Positions 25,803 through 33,599 of a DNA stretch of 64,000 nt are shown here, piece after piece. The notes beneath the pieces were generated by a model. That model saw nothing but the letters and a program-made list of their open reading frames with translations. It was not told where the DNA came from and ran no database searches. The stretch spans positions 1,815,501-1,879,500 of the forward strand of contig NZ_CP053021.1 of NCBI RefSeq assembly GCF_013001025.1. The letters are read 5' to 3'. A program made the position numbers and the translations under genes. The DNA comes from Sphingobium yanoikuyae. GTDB taxonomy: Bacteria > Pseudomonadota > Alphaproteobacteria > Sphingomonadales > Sphingomonadaceae. Position 1 is the first letter of the stretch; each line of letters starts with the position of its first letter.

Positions 25803-26588
25803 TCAGTTGCGCAGCACCCATCCGCCATCGATATTGATCGTCTGCCCGGTGATCCACGCCCCTGCGGGCGAACAGAGCAGCAGCAGCGCGCCGACCAGTT
25901 CGTCGGGCTGGCCCTTCATCCGCAGCGGGATACGCATCTTCATCATGTCTACCAGCGGCCCTTCGTCCGGGGTCAGCATCTTGCCCGCGTCGCTCTGGGT
26001 CATGCCCGGCGCAATGGCGTTGACCGCGATGCCCTTGGGGCCAAGCTCGGTCGCCAGCGTCGTGGTCAGTCCCAGCATCGCGACCTTGCTGACGCCATAG
26101 GCGGTCTGCGCCGGAAAGGCGCCGGCCGACAACTGGTTGACGATGCGCCCGTTCCCGCTTTTTTCAAGAAGGGGCAGGGCGGCGCGGCAGCAATTGACCG
26201 CGCCCTGCAAGTTGACCTCCATCAGCCGTCGCCACGCGTCCACCGGCATGTCGAGCAGCGGGGTGCCGACCGATTCCACCATCAGCGCAGCATTATTCAC
26301 CAATATGTCGACGCCCCCGAATTCCGCCTGTGCCGCCGCGACCATGGCATCGACGGCTGCAAGATCGGTGATGTCCACCTGAACGGCGATCGCCTTGCCG
26401 CCCGCCGCGACGATCTCGTCGGCGACCAGATGGGCGCCCTCGCCATTGATGTCGGCGACAACCACGGCCGCCCCGGCCGCCGCCAGCCCCGTCGCATAGG
26501 CGCGGCCGATGTTATTGCCTCGGCCCCCGGCGCCGGTGACCATCGCCACCTTGCCGTCCAGCCGATAGTGTTCGATCGAAAATGTCAT
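25803..26588 (-). CDS. Short-chain dehydrogenase/reductase
   Basis: A 261-residue classical SDR with MVTGAGGRGNNIGRAYA (the Gly-rich loop carries two extra residues), VDILVNNAALM, a catalytic Ser in NQLSAGAF, and Tyr/Lys in YGVSKVA. It ends with ITGQTINIDGGWVLRN. NAD(P)-dependent oxidation of a hydroxyl group, for example a 3-hydroxyacyl-CoA or a ring alcohol, is expected. It is 27 bases after the aldehyde dehydrogenase on the same strand, with AGGAAG before the ATG, so alcohol and aldehyde oxidation may be coupled. Confidence 0.85.
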   Translation of the reverse strand: MTFSIEHYRLDGKVAMVTGAGGRGNNIGRAYATGLAAAGAAVVVADINGEGAHLVADEIVAAGGKAIAVQVDITDLAAVDAMVAAAQAEFGGVDILVNNAALMVESVGTPLLDMPVDAWRRLMEVNLQGAVNCCRAALPLLEKSGNGRIVNQLSAGAFPAQTAYGVSKVAMLGLTTTLATELGPKGIAVNAIAPGMTQSDAGKMLTPDEGPLVDMMKMRIPLRMKGQPDELVGALLLLCSPAGAWITGQTINIDGGWVLRN

Positions 26589-26615
26589 GTCGGGTCTTCC
26601 TGCTCAGGCTGGATT

Positions 26616-28067
26616 TCAGGCGATGGTGACGGTCTTGTAGTGCAGGAATTCGTCGATCCCGGCCTTCCCGCCTTCCTTGCCGAATCCGGAAATGCCGATG
26701 CCGCCAAAGGGCGTGTGGGCGTTGATCTGGGTCGCGCCGTTGACATAGACGCCGCCCGCATGAAGCCGTTCGGCCAGCCGATGCACGCGTTTCAGGTCAT
26801 TGGACTGGATATAGGCCGCCAGCCCATATTCGCTGTTGTTGGCGATGGCGACCGCCTCGTCCTCGTCATGGAACTTCATGACGACCAGCGCCGGTCCGAA
26901 AATCTCGACCTGCGCAATCTCGCTGTCCGGGTCGGCATCGGCGATGATCGTCGGTTCGACATAGTTGCCCTTGGCGAGATCCCCGCCGCAACGAGCGCCG
27001 CCCATGAGGAAACGGCCCGATCCTTTCGACCGCACCCGGTCGAACATGCCCAGCACCCGCTCGACCGCCGCGGCGTTGATCAGCGGGCCGACCTGCGTGC
27101 CTTCCTCGAACGGATTGCCGACCTTGTAGCGGCTGGCGATCGCCGTCAGCTTTTCGAGCACGGCGTCATAGATATCGGCATGGACCAGCAAGCGCGTCGG
27201 CAGCGCGCAGCCCTGGCCGGCCAATATGCCGATCGTCCAGAAGATAGCCCGTTCGCAGGCCGCGTCCACGTCCGCGTCCGGGAACAGAAGGCTGGCCGAC
27301 TTCCCGCCCAGTTCCATAATCGACGGCTTGATCCGGTCGGCGCAGGCCGACATGATCTTGCGCGCAGTGGTCGGCCCCCCGGTGAAGGTGATGAGACCGA
27401 CCTTGGAATGCCGCACCAGCGCTTCACCCGCCTCCGCCGTGCCCGGCAGGATCGACAGCACGCCGTCGGGCACGCCTGCTTCCTGGGCCAGCCGCGCGAA
27501 CAGTTCGGGCGCGAAGGGCGTCAGTTCGGCCGGCTTGACGATCACGCAATTCCCCGCCGCCAGCGCCGGGCCGACCTTCATCCCCAGCGAGATCAGCGGC
27601 CCGTTCCAGGTGATGATGATGCCTACGATGCCGATCGGTTCGGGAACGGTGTAGGAAAATTCGCCGCGCGTATCGAGCGTGGAGATCATTTCGCCCGACA
27701 GCTTGTCGCACCAGCCCGCATAATAGCGGGTCCAGGCGACCGCTGTGCCGACGCTGCCGGTGCCCATCATCAGCGGCGTGCCGCCATCCAGCGCCGCCAT
27801 CTTGCCGAATTCCTGCGCATTCGCCTCGATCAGGTCGGCCAGCCGGTTGAGGATGGCGCGCCGCTCTTCCGGCCGGGTGCGGCGCCATTGTTCGCGGACC
27901 GATTCGGCCTTGGCGACGGCGCGTTCGATTTCCGCCGGGCCGGCCAGCGGGATGCTCTTCTGCACGGCGCCGGTGACAGGGCTGATATGGTCATGGGTTC
28001 CGCCCGAACCGGACGAAAGGCTTTCGTGGCCGATGTGGAGGCTGACGTCGGGGGCTTCCAGATTCAT
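26616..28067 (-). CDS. Aldehyde dehydrogenase
   Basis: A 483-residue NAD(P)-dependent aldehyde dehydrogenase. TWNGPLISLGMKVGPALAAG binds cofactor, the general base is in MELGGKSAS, the nucleophilic cysteine is in GQGCALPTR, and FGGIGISGFGKEGG lies near the end. The usual Pro-Trp-Asn entry motif reads TWNGP. It oxidises an aldehyde to a carboxylic acid, which an acyl-CoA synthetase could then activate. An AGGAGAG site precedes the ATG. First gene of a pair with the SDR; divergent from the TetR at 28184. Confidence 0.9.
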   Translation of the reverse strand: MNLEAPDVSLHIGHESLSSGSGGTHDHISPVTGAVQKSIPLAGPAEIERAVAKAESVREQWRRTRPEERRAILNRLADLIEANAQEFGKMAALDGGTPLMMGTGSVGTAVAWTRYYAGWCDKLSGEMISTLDTRGEFSYTVPEPIGIVGIIITWNGPLISLGMKVGPALAAGNCVIVKPAELTPFAPELFARLAQEAGVPDGVLSILPGTAEAGEALVRHSKVGLITFTGGPTTARKIMSACADRIKPSIMELGGKSASLLFPDADVDAACERAIFWTIGILAGQGCALPTRLLVHADIYDAVLEKLTAIASRYKVGNPFEEGTQVGPLINAAAVERVLGMFDRVRSKGSGRFLMGGARCGGDLAKGNYVEPTIIADADPDSEIAQVEIFGPALVVMKFHDEDEAVAIANNSEYGLAAYIQSNDLKRVHRLAERLHAGGVYVNGATQINAHTPFGGIGISGFGKEGGKAGIDEFLHYKTVTIA

Positions 28068-28125
28068 GGCAATTCTCTCCTAGCGCATGACGGTGGTCCA
28101 CGTTCGATTCGGGACTCTTGCATAA

Positions 28126-28141
28126 GTAAACAGTGGTATAC
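28126..28141. promoter_or_regulatory. Imperfect palindrome GTAAACAGTGGTATAC
   Basis: This element lies between the divergent aldehyde dehydrogenase and TetR genes. Its TAAACAGTG half is identical to half of the palindrome at 2143-2155 in front of the first TetR/SDR pair. It probably is the operator of the TetR protein at 28184. Confidence 0.4.
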
Positions 28142-28183
28142 ATGGCTTGTCAATTGCGCGTTGCCCTGACATCCTCGCCCGCG

Positions 28184-28735
28184 ATGGCAGACAAAAAACG
28201 AGATGCGGAAGCGACCCGCGAACGTATCCTGCTCGCGGCGCGGCAGATTTTTTCCCGCCATGGCTTCGGCGAAACCGGCGTGCGCGACATCGCCCGCCGT
28301 GCCGATGTCAGTCCGGGTCTCGTCAGCCGCTATTTCGGGTCTAAGGAGGGACTGTTCGAAGCCGCACTGGAATCGGTGTTCGACCATCGTGTGCTGACGG
28401 GCGTACCGCACGAGAATTTCGGCCATGCCTTGCTGGAACGGCTGATCGAGCGCGACGAGAGCGGCGGCCATCCGCTCAACATGATGATGCTCTCGACCTC
28501 GGATCAGGGCGCGCGTGCGATCACCGAAAGGCTGGTACGCACAAAGCTCGCCGCCCCGCTTGCCCAATGGTTCGGCACCAGCGATGCGGAGGACCGGGCT
28601 GCCCGGCTGCTGTTGGTGACGGCCGGCCTCTTCCTTTACCGGTCGGTATTCCCGCTTGACCCGTTGACCGGCGAACTTAGTCCCGGCATCCGCGGCTGGC
28701 TGGAATCCGAATTGCAGGCAATTGTCGCGCCTTGA
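28184..28735 (+). CDS. TetR/AcrR-family transcriptional regulator
   Basis: About 183 residues. DAEATRERILLAARQIFSRH opens the helix-turn-helix, and VSPGLVSRYFGSKEGLFEAAL gives the recognition helix and the conserved tail. The C-terminal ligand domain is unremarkable. I used the ATG beginning MADKKRDAEATR; upstream in-frame starts at 28133 (GTG) and 28142 (ATG) would place the protein over the operator-like repeat. Divergent from the aldehyde dehydrogenase/SDR pair, which it likely controls. Confidence 0.82.
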   Translation: MADKKRDAEATRERILLAARQIFSRHGFGETGVRDIARRADVSPGLVSRYFGSKEGLFEAALESVFDHRVLTGVPHENFGHALLERLIERDESGGHPLNMMMLSTSDQGARAITERLVRTKLAAPLAQWFGTSDAEDRAARLLLVTAGLFLYRSVFPLDPLTGELSPGIRGWLESELQAIVAP

Positions 28736-28751
28736 CGCTTCGGCCTGTTCA

Positions 28752-28778
28752 AACATAGTTGACCTATATATCTATGTT
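28752..28778. promoter_or_regulatory. Inverted repeat AACATAG-N13-CTATGTT upstream of the SDR-ACD-kinase operon
   Basis: Perfect seven-base arms enclose an AT-rich centre TTGACCTATATAT that contains a consensus-like -35 TTGACC. It stands 44 bases before the first gene of the five-gene operon. The left arm reads AACATAGTT, matching the AACnnnGTT theme at 18170, 40696 and 51538. Confidence 0.5.
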
Positions 28779-28822
28779 GGTCCAAGGCGTGCAGACTCAG
28801 GAGCAGGGCGAAAGGCTGAAAT

Positions 28823-29608
28823 ATGGACATTGCAAGGCTTTTCGACATCAGCGGCAAAACCGCCCTCGTCACGGGCGGATCGGGCGGCATCGGCTATATG
28901 ATCGCCACTGCGCTGGTGCAGGCAGGTTGCAAGGTCTTCATCTGCTCGCGCAAGGAGAAGGATATAGAGGCCGCCGCCGACCGCTTGCGCGCCTTTGGCG
29001 ACGTGACTGCCATCGCCGCTGACGTTGGCAGCGAAGCGGGCGTGACCAAGGTGGCGGATGTCGTGAATGCGGCCGGTCCGCTGCACATTCTCGTCAATAA
29101 TGCGGGCACGACCTGGGGTGCGCCGCTTGACCAGTTTCCCCGCGCCGGATTCGAAAAGGTGCTCCAACTCAACCTGCTCGCCCCTTTCGAGATCACCAAG
29201 GCGCTGTTGCCCGCCCTGCGGGCCGCCGGTACGGCGGAGGATCCCGCGCGCGTCATCAACATCGCGTCGATCGACGGGATGCAGGTGCCGCTATGGGAAA
29301 GCTATCCTTATTCGGCGACCAAGGCGGGCCTCATCCACATGGGCCGCCATATGGGCAAGTTTCTCGCGGGAGAGCATGTCAGCGTGAACACGATCGCGCC
29401 GGGCTTCTTCCCTTCGAAGATGACCGCGTCGGTCGCCGATTTCGACAATGAAGTGGATATGGCTGCTGCCGCATCGCCCCTCGGAGCGCGGATAGGCACG
29501 GCAGAGGATATTGGCGGCGCCGTGATCTACCTGTCGTCGCGAGCAGGCGCTTGGTTGTCGGGCGTCACCATCCCGGTCGGCGGCGGCCGCGGGACCATCG
29601 ACAATTGA
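28823..29608 (+). CDS. Short-chain dehydrogenase/reductase
   Basis: A 261-residue classical SDR: TGGSGGIGYMIA cofactor loop, LVNNAGTTWGAP, catalytic Ser in NIASIDGM, Tyr/Lys in YPYSATKAG, and VNTIAPGFF in the substrate loop. The layout resembles gluconate-5-dehydrogenase or 3-oxoacyl-reductase types. GAAAGG precedes the ATG. First of a five-gene run (SDR, SDR, NMO-like, ACD, kinase) with gaps of 12 and 42 bases to the next genes, presumably one operon driven from the repeat at 28752. Confidence 0.87.
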   Translation: MDIARLFDISGKTALVTGGSGGIGYMIATALVQAGCKVFICSRKEKDIEAAADRLRAFGDVTAIAADVGSEAGVTKVADVVNAAGPLHILVNNAGTTWGAPLDQFPRAGFEKVLQLNLLAPFEITKALLPALRAAGTAEDPARVINIASIDGMQVPLWESYPYSATKAGLIHMGRHMGKFLAGEHVSVNTIAPGFFPSKMTASVADFDNEVDMAAAASPLGARIGTAEDIGGAVIYLSSRAGAWLSGVTIPVGGGRGTIDN

Positions 29609-29620
29609 AGGAATGGGATC

Positions 29621-30286
29621 ATGAGCAAGCCGATCGTCGTCACGGGGGCAGCGGGCATATTGGGAGCGGCCGTGGCCGCGCATCTGGCCAATCAGGGCCT
29701 CTCCGTCGTCGGGCTCGACCTGGCCGATAGCGCCGCCGATTTTCCTGGCATCTTCATCGGCGGCGTCGACTTGACCGATACGCAAGCGACCCACGCTGCG
29801 TTCGCCCATTCCGCGCTGTCATCCGGCATAGCCGGCCTTGCCAGCATCGCCGGCGGTTTCCGTTGGGAAACGGTGATGGAAGGCAGCCCGGACAGTTGGG
29901 ATTTCCTCTACCGTATTAATGTCCGTACCGCGCTGAATGCTGCCCGCGCCGCCGTGCCGCTGATGCCGGCGGGAGGCGCCATCGTCCATGTGGGGGCGGC
30001 CGCCACGGCAAGGGCCGCCATGGGCATGGGCGCATATACCGCGAGCAAGTCCGGCGTCGCCCGCCTCACCGAAGCGCTCGCCGAGGAGCATAAGGGGCAG
30101 GGCATTCGGGTCAACGCAGTGCTGCCTTCGATCATGGACACGCCCGCCAACCGCGCCGACATGGGGGATGCTGACGCTGGCAAATGGGTGACGCCGCTCG
30201 AACTCGCGCAGGTCGTCGCCTTCCTACTGTCCGATGCCGCTTCCGCGATCACTGGCGCCAGCCTGCCCGTCACCGGCCGCGTCTGA
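29621..30286 (+). CDS. Short SDR-family oxidoreductase
   Basis: A 221-residue SDR, shorter than usual because the C-terminal substrate loop is reduced. TGAAGILGAAVA is the cofactor motif, the catalytic Ser is not obvious (HVGAAATARAA occupies that place), and Tyr/Lys are in YTASKSG. The Ser replacement by a small residue suggests altered or weak activity, or a partner role beside the preceding SDR. AAGGAA lies before the ATG, twelve bases after the previous stop. Confidence 0.8.
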   Translation: MSKPIVVTGAAGILGAAVAAHLANQGLSVVGLDLADSAADFPGIFIGGVDLTDTQATHAAFAHSALSSGIAGLASIAGGFRWETVMEGSPDSWDFLYRINVRTALNAARAAVPLMPAGGAIVHVGAAATARAAMGMGAYTASKSGVARLTEALAEEHKGQGIRVNAVLPSIMDTPANRADMGDADAGKWVTPLELAQVVAFLLSDAASAITGASLPVTGRV

Positions 30287-30328
30287 TCGCGCGACGTCCA
30301 CCATCCAACTGAAAGACCCGCCGCCACC

Positions 30329-31264
30329 ATGTCGATGCCCGCCCTGTTCAAGGATCGCCTGTCCATCCCGGTAATCGCGTCGCCGCTATTCATCATTTCG
30401 CAGCCGGACCTGGTGATCGCGCAATGTCGCGCGGGCGTGGTCGGCTCCTTCCCTTCGCTCAACGCGCGCCCTTCCGGCACATTCGAACAATGGTTGCAGA
30501 AGCTCAGCAGCAAGTTGACGGATAAGGACGCCCCTTTTGCCGTCAATCTGATCGTCCACAGCACCAATCCTCGGCTGGAGGAGGATCTGGCGCTCTGCGT
30601 TAAATATAAGGTGCCGATGGTCATCACGTCGCTCGGTGCGCGCACCGACGTGTTCGAGGCGATCCACAGCTATGGCGGTATCGTGTTCCACGATGTCATC
30701 GATAATGGCTTTGCGAAGAAGGCGGTGGAAAAGGGTGCCGACGCGCTGGTCGCCGTTGCGTCCGGGGCGGGCGGCCATGCCGGCACGCTCTCGCCCTTCG
30801 CCTTGATCCAGGAAATCCGCAGTTGGTGGGACGGCCCGCTCGCCCTGTCCGGATCAATCGCGACTGGCGATGCGATATTGGGGGCCCAGGCGATGGGCGC
30901 CGATCTTGCCTATATGGGCTCGGCCTTCATCGCGACGGAGGAGGCCAATGCGGACCCCGCCTATAAACAGATGATTGTCGACAGTTCCGGCGAGGATATC
31001 GTCTATTCCAATCTTTTCACCGGTATCCACGGCAATTATCTCAAGCCGTCCATCCTGCTGGCCGGGCTTGACCCCGACAACCTGCCCGAGTCCGACCCGT
31101 CGAAGATGAACTTCGCCGATCTGTCCGACGGCAAGAAAGCCTGGCGCGACATTTGGGGCTGCGGCCAGGGTATCGGCGCGGTCGACGCGGTCGTGCCCGC
31201 GGCCAAGCTGGTGGAAAAGCTCGCCGCACAATATGCGGCGGCAAAGGCCCGTATAGCGGGCTGA
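30329..31264 (+). CDS. Nitronate monooxygenase-family flavin oxidoreductase
   Basis: A 311-residue FMN TIM barrel. It has IPVIASPLFIISQPDLVIAQ at the N-terminus, a VASGAGGHAGTLSPF segment where the general-base histidine sits (GGHAG), and the phosphate loop ALSGSIATGDAILGAQAMGA. It is only distantly like the copy at 17083 and belongs to a different subgroup. Within this operon it may reduce or oxidise an enoyl/keto intermediate; nitroalkane oxidation is unlikely from context. It is 31 bases upstream of the ACD. Confidence 0.82.
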   Translation: MSMPALFKDRLSIPVIASPLFIISQPDLVIAQCRAGVVGSFPSLNARPSGTFEQWLQKLSSKLTDKDAPFAVNLIVHSTNPRLEEDLALCVKYKVPMVITSLGARTDVFEAIHSYGGIVFHDVIDNGFAKKAVEKGADALVAVASGAGGHAGTLSPFALIQEIRSWWDGPLALSGSIATGDAILGAQAMGADLAYMGSAFIATEEANADPAYKQMIVDSSGEDIVYSNLFTGIHGNYLKPSILLAGLDPDNLPESDPSKMNFADLSDGKKAWRDIWGCGQGIGAVDAVVPAAKLVEKLAAQYAAAKARIAG

Positions 31265-31295
31265 CGCCCGGAAAATCGTTTCGAGGGAGAATGAT

Positions 31296-32534
31296 ATGGC
31301 GACCGTGGAAGCCAAGGAACAATATTCGCAGCGTGCGATGGAGATCGCCGCGCGAGTCGAAAAATTCGTCAGGAATGTCGTTGTTCCTTATGAAAGCGAC
31401 ACGCGCCGCAACAGCCATGGTCCGTCGGACGAACTGGTGGATGAACTGAAGGGCCTGGCGCGCGAGGCGGGCGTGCTCACGCCCCACATCCTGCCCGATG
31501 GCAGCCATCTAACCCAGCGGGAGACCGCGCTGGTCCTGCGCAAGTCGGGCCTGTCGATTCTTGGCCCGCTCGCTTGCAACACCACTGCACCCGACGAGGG
31601 CAATATGTACCTGCTGGGCAAGGTCGGCAGTCCCGAACTTAAGGCGCGCTTCCTCAAGCCCCTGGTCGAAGGCAGGATGCGTTCGGCCTTTTTCATGACG
31701 GAACCGGCGAGCGAGGACGGCGCAGGATCGGACCCCTCGATGATGAAGACGACCTGCCGCCTAGACGGGAACCACTGGGTCGTGAACGGGCGCAAGAAGT
31801 TCATCACCGGCGCTGATGGCGCAGGTGTTGGTATCATCATGGCCAGGGCGCAGGGCGGAACCGCCGATGGTGGCGCCTGCATGTTCATGGTCGATCTGCC
31901 CGACCCGGCGATCAGGACGGTGCGCGTGCTCGACACGATCGACGATGCCATGCCCGGCGGCCATGCGGAAATCGAGATCGACAATCTGCGCATCCCCGCC
32001 GACCAGATGCTGGGGGAGCCGGGCGAAGGCTTCAAATATGCGCAGGTTCGCCTCAGCCCCGCGCGCCTTTCGCATTGTATGCGCTGGCATGGCGTCGCGG
32101 TACGCGCGCACGAGATCGCGGTAGATTATGCCAACCGGCGCAAGGCGTTTTCCAAGCAGTTGATCGACCATGAAGGTGTCGGCTTCATGCTGGCGGAGAA
32201 TATGATCGACCTCAAGCAGTCGGAACTGATGATCGACTGGTGCGCCGATGTGCTGGACACCGGAAGCCTGGGCACCGTGGAAAGCTCGATGACCAAGGTC
32301 GCCGTGTCTGAAGCGCTCAGTCGCGTCGCTGACCGCTGCGTGCAAGTGCTGGGCGGCACCGGCGTCACCCGAGACACGATGGTGGAAGCCTTCTACCGAG
32401 AGGTTCGCGCCTTCCGGATCTATGATGGCCCTACCGAAGTGCATAAATGGAGCCTGGCCAAGAAGATCAAGCGCGATTGGAAACATGCCCAGGGCGGCGA
32501 TCTGGAAACGGCACCTGCAATGGAGGTACGATGA
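31296..32534 (+). CDS. ACAD10/11-type acyl-CoA dehydrogenase paired with an APH kinase
   Basis: A 412-residue ACD-fold protein with MTEPASEDGAGSDPS, VVNGRKKFITG and QVLGGTGVTRDTM. The catalytic-glutamate region reads YDGPTEVHKW, the DGPxEVH signature of ACAD10/11 and bacterial LvaC-like proteins. In the levulinate pathway such a protein acts on a 4-phosphoacyl-CoA made by an APH kinase and yields an enoyl-CoA. The next gene here is exactly such a kinase, overlapping by ATGA. I therefore infer phosphate elimination or isomerisation of a hydroxyacyl-CoA rather than simple desaturation. GAGGGAGA precedes the ATG. Confidence 0.85.
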   Translation: MATVEAKEQYSQRAMEIAARVEKFVRNVVVPYESDTRRNSHGPSDELVDELKGLAREAGVLTPHILPDGSHLTQRETALVLRKSGLSILGPLACNTTAPDEGNMYLLGKVGSPELKARFLKPLVEGRMRSAFFMTEPASEDGAGSDPSMMKTTCRLDGNHWVVNGRKKFITGADGAGVGIIMARAQGGTADGGACMFMVDLPDPAIRTVRVLDTIDDAMPGGHAEIEIDNLRIPADQMLGEPGEGFKYAQVRLSPARLSHCMRWHGVAVRAHEIAVDYANRRKAFSKQLIDHEGVGFMLAENMIDLKQSELMIDWCADVLDTGSLGTVESSMTKVAVSEALSRVADRCVQVLGGTGVTRDTMVEAFYREVRAFRIYDGPTEVHKWSLAKKIKRDWKHAQGGDLETAPAMEVR

Positions 32535-33592
32535 GCTTCGAGGACCAGAAGGGCACGAGCGCCGTCCGCGAACAGCATCGCTTCGACGAAGCGGCGCTCG
32601 CGGCGTGGATGCAGGACCATGTGGCAGGCTATCAGGGGCCGCTCATCGTCGAGCAGTTCAAGGGCGGCCAGTCCAACCCGACCTACAAGCTGATCACGCC
32701 CGGGCGCAGTTATGTCATGCGCCGCAAGCCGCCCGGCCAACTGGTCAAGGGCGCCCATGCGGTCGATCGCGAGGCGCGCGTCCTCGCGGCGCTCGAAAAG
32801 GCCGATTTTCCCGTCGCCCATGTCTATGGTCTGTGCACTGACGACAGCGTCATCGGCACTTGGTTCTTCATCATGGAGATGGTGGAGGGACGCATCATGT
32901 GGGATGCGACCTTCCCCGATGTCGATCGTGAGGAGCGCCCCGCCTATTTTGCGGCGATGAACGCCACCATCGCCGCCCTTCACAAGGTCGATTACAAGGC
33001 CGTTGGGCTGGAGGATTATGGTCGTCCCGGCAGCTACTTCGAACGGCAGATCGCCCGGTGGTCGAAGCAATATCTGGCGGACGAGGAAGCGGGCCGGAAT
33101 CCGCATATGGACCGGCTGATCGAATGGCTCCCCACCGCCATCCCGGTAGGGGAGGAGGTTTCGGTCGTCCATGGGGATTTCCGCTCCGACAATATGATCT
33201 TTCACCCCAGCGAGCCGCGCATCACCGCCGTGCTGGACTGGGAGCTTTCGACGCTCGGTCATCCGCTTGCCGATTTTGCCTATCATGCGATGATGTACCG
33301 GATGCCGCCGCTGATCGTGCCGGGCTTGGCAGGCGCGGACCTCAAGGCGCTCAACATCCCCAGCGAAGAGGAATATCTCGCCGCCTATTGCCGCAACAGC
33401 GGCCGGGACTCCTTGCCAGGCTATGATTTCGCCATGGCATTCAACTTCTTCCGCTTCGCTGCGATCATCCATGGCATAAAGGGACGCTATCTGCGCGGTA
33501 CCGCGGCCAATGCGGAGGCGAAGAGCCGCGCCGACGCTTTTCCAGCACTGGCGGAACTGGCTTGGGACCAGGCGGTGCGCGCGGGCGCCTGA
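32531..33592 (+). CDS. APH-family phosphotransferase (LvaA/ACAD11-kinase-like)
   Basis: A 353-residue protein with the aminoglycoside-phosphotransferase/choline-kinase fold. Catalytic loop VVHGDFRSDNMIF supplies Asp and Asn, and the metal-binding motif LDWELSTLGHPLADF is as in LvaA and the kinase half of ACAD10/11. It starts inside the stop of the ACD gene (ATGA), so translation is coupled. The likely substrate is a 4-hydroxyacyl-CoA, not an antibiotic; this rests on the pairing with the ACD. Last gene of the operon, converging with the synthetase at 33600. Confidence 0.86.
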   Translation: MSFEDQKGTSAVREQHRFDEAALAAWMQDHVAGYQGPLIVEQFKGGQSNPTYKLITPGRSYVMRRKPPGQLVKGAHAVDREARVLAALEKADFPVAHVYGLCTDDSVIGTWFFIMEMVEGRIMWDATFPDVDREERPAYFAAMNATIAALHKVDYKAVGLEDYGRPGSYFERQIARWSKQYLADEEAGRNPHMDRLIEWLPTAIPVGEEVSVVHGDFRSDNMIFHPSEPRITAVLDWELSTLGHPLADFAYHAMMYRMPPLIVPGLAGADLKALNIPSEEEYLAAYCRNSGRDSLPGYDFAMAFNFFRFAAIIHGIKGRYLRGTAANAEAKSRADAFPALAELAWDQAVRAGA

Positions 33593-33599
33593 ACGTACA

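Noticed and set aside
25746..28169. Plus-strand open frame of about 800 codons opposite the SDR and aldehyde dehydrogenase genes
   Set aside because: It is a high-GC antisense shadow: no recognisable domain, arginine/histidine-rich text, and both minus-strand genes have complete motifs and ribosome sites.
32531..33592. Aminoglycoside resistance gene
   Set aside because: APH fold only; the translational coupling to an ACAD11-type ACD and the catabolic setting point to an acyl-CoA-linked kinase.
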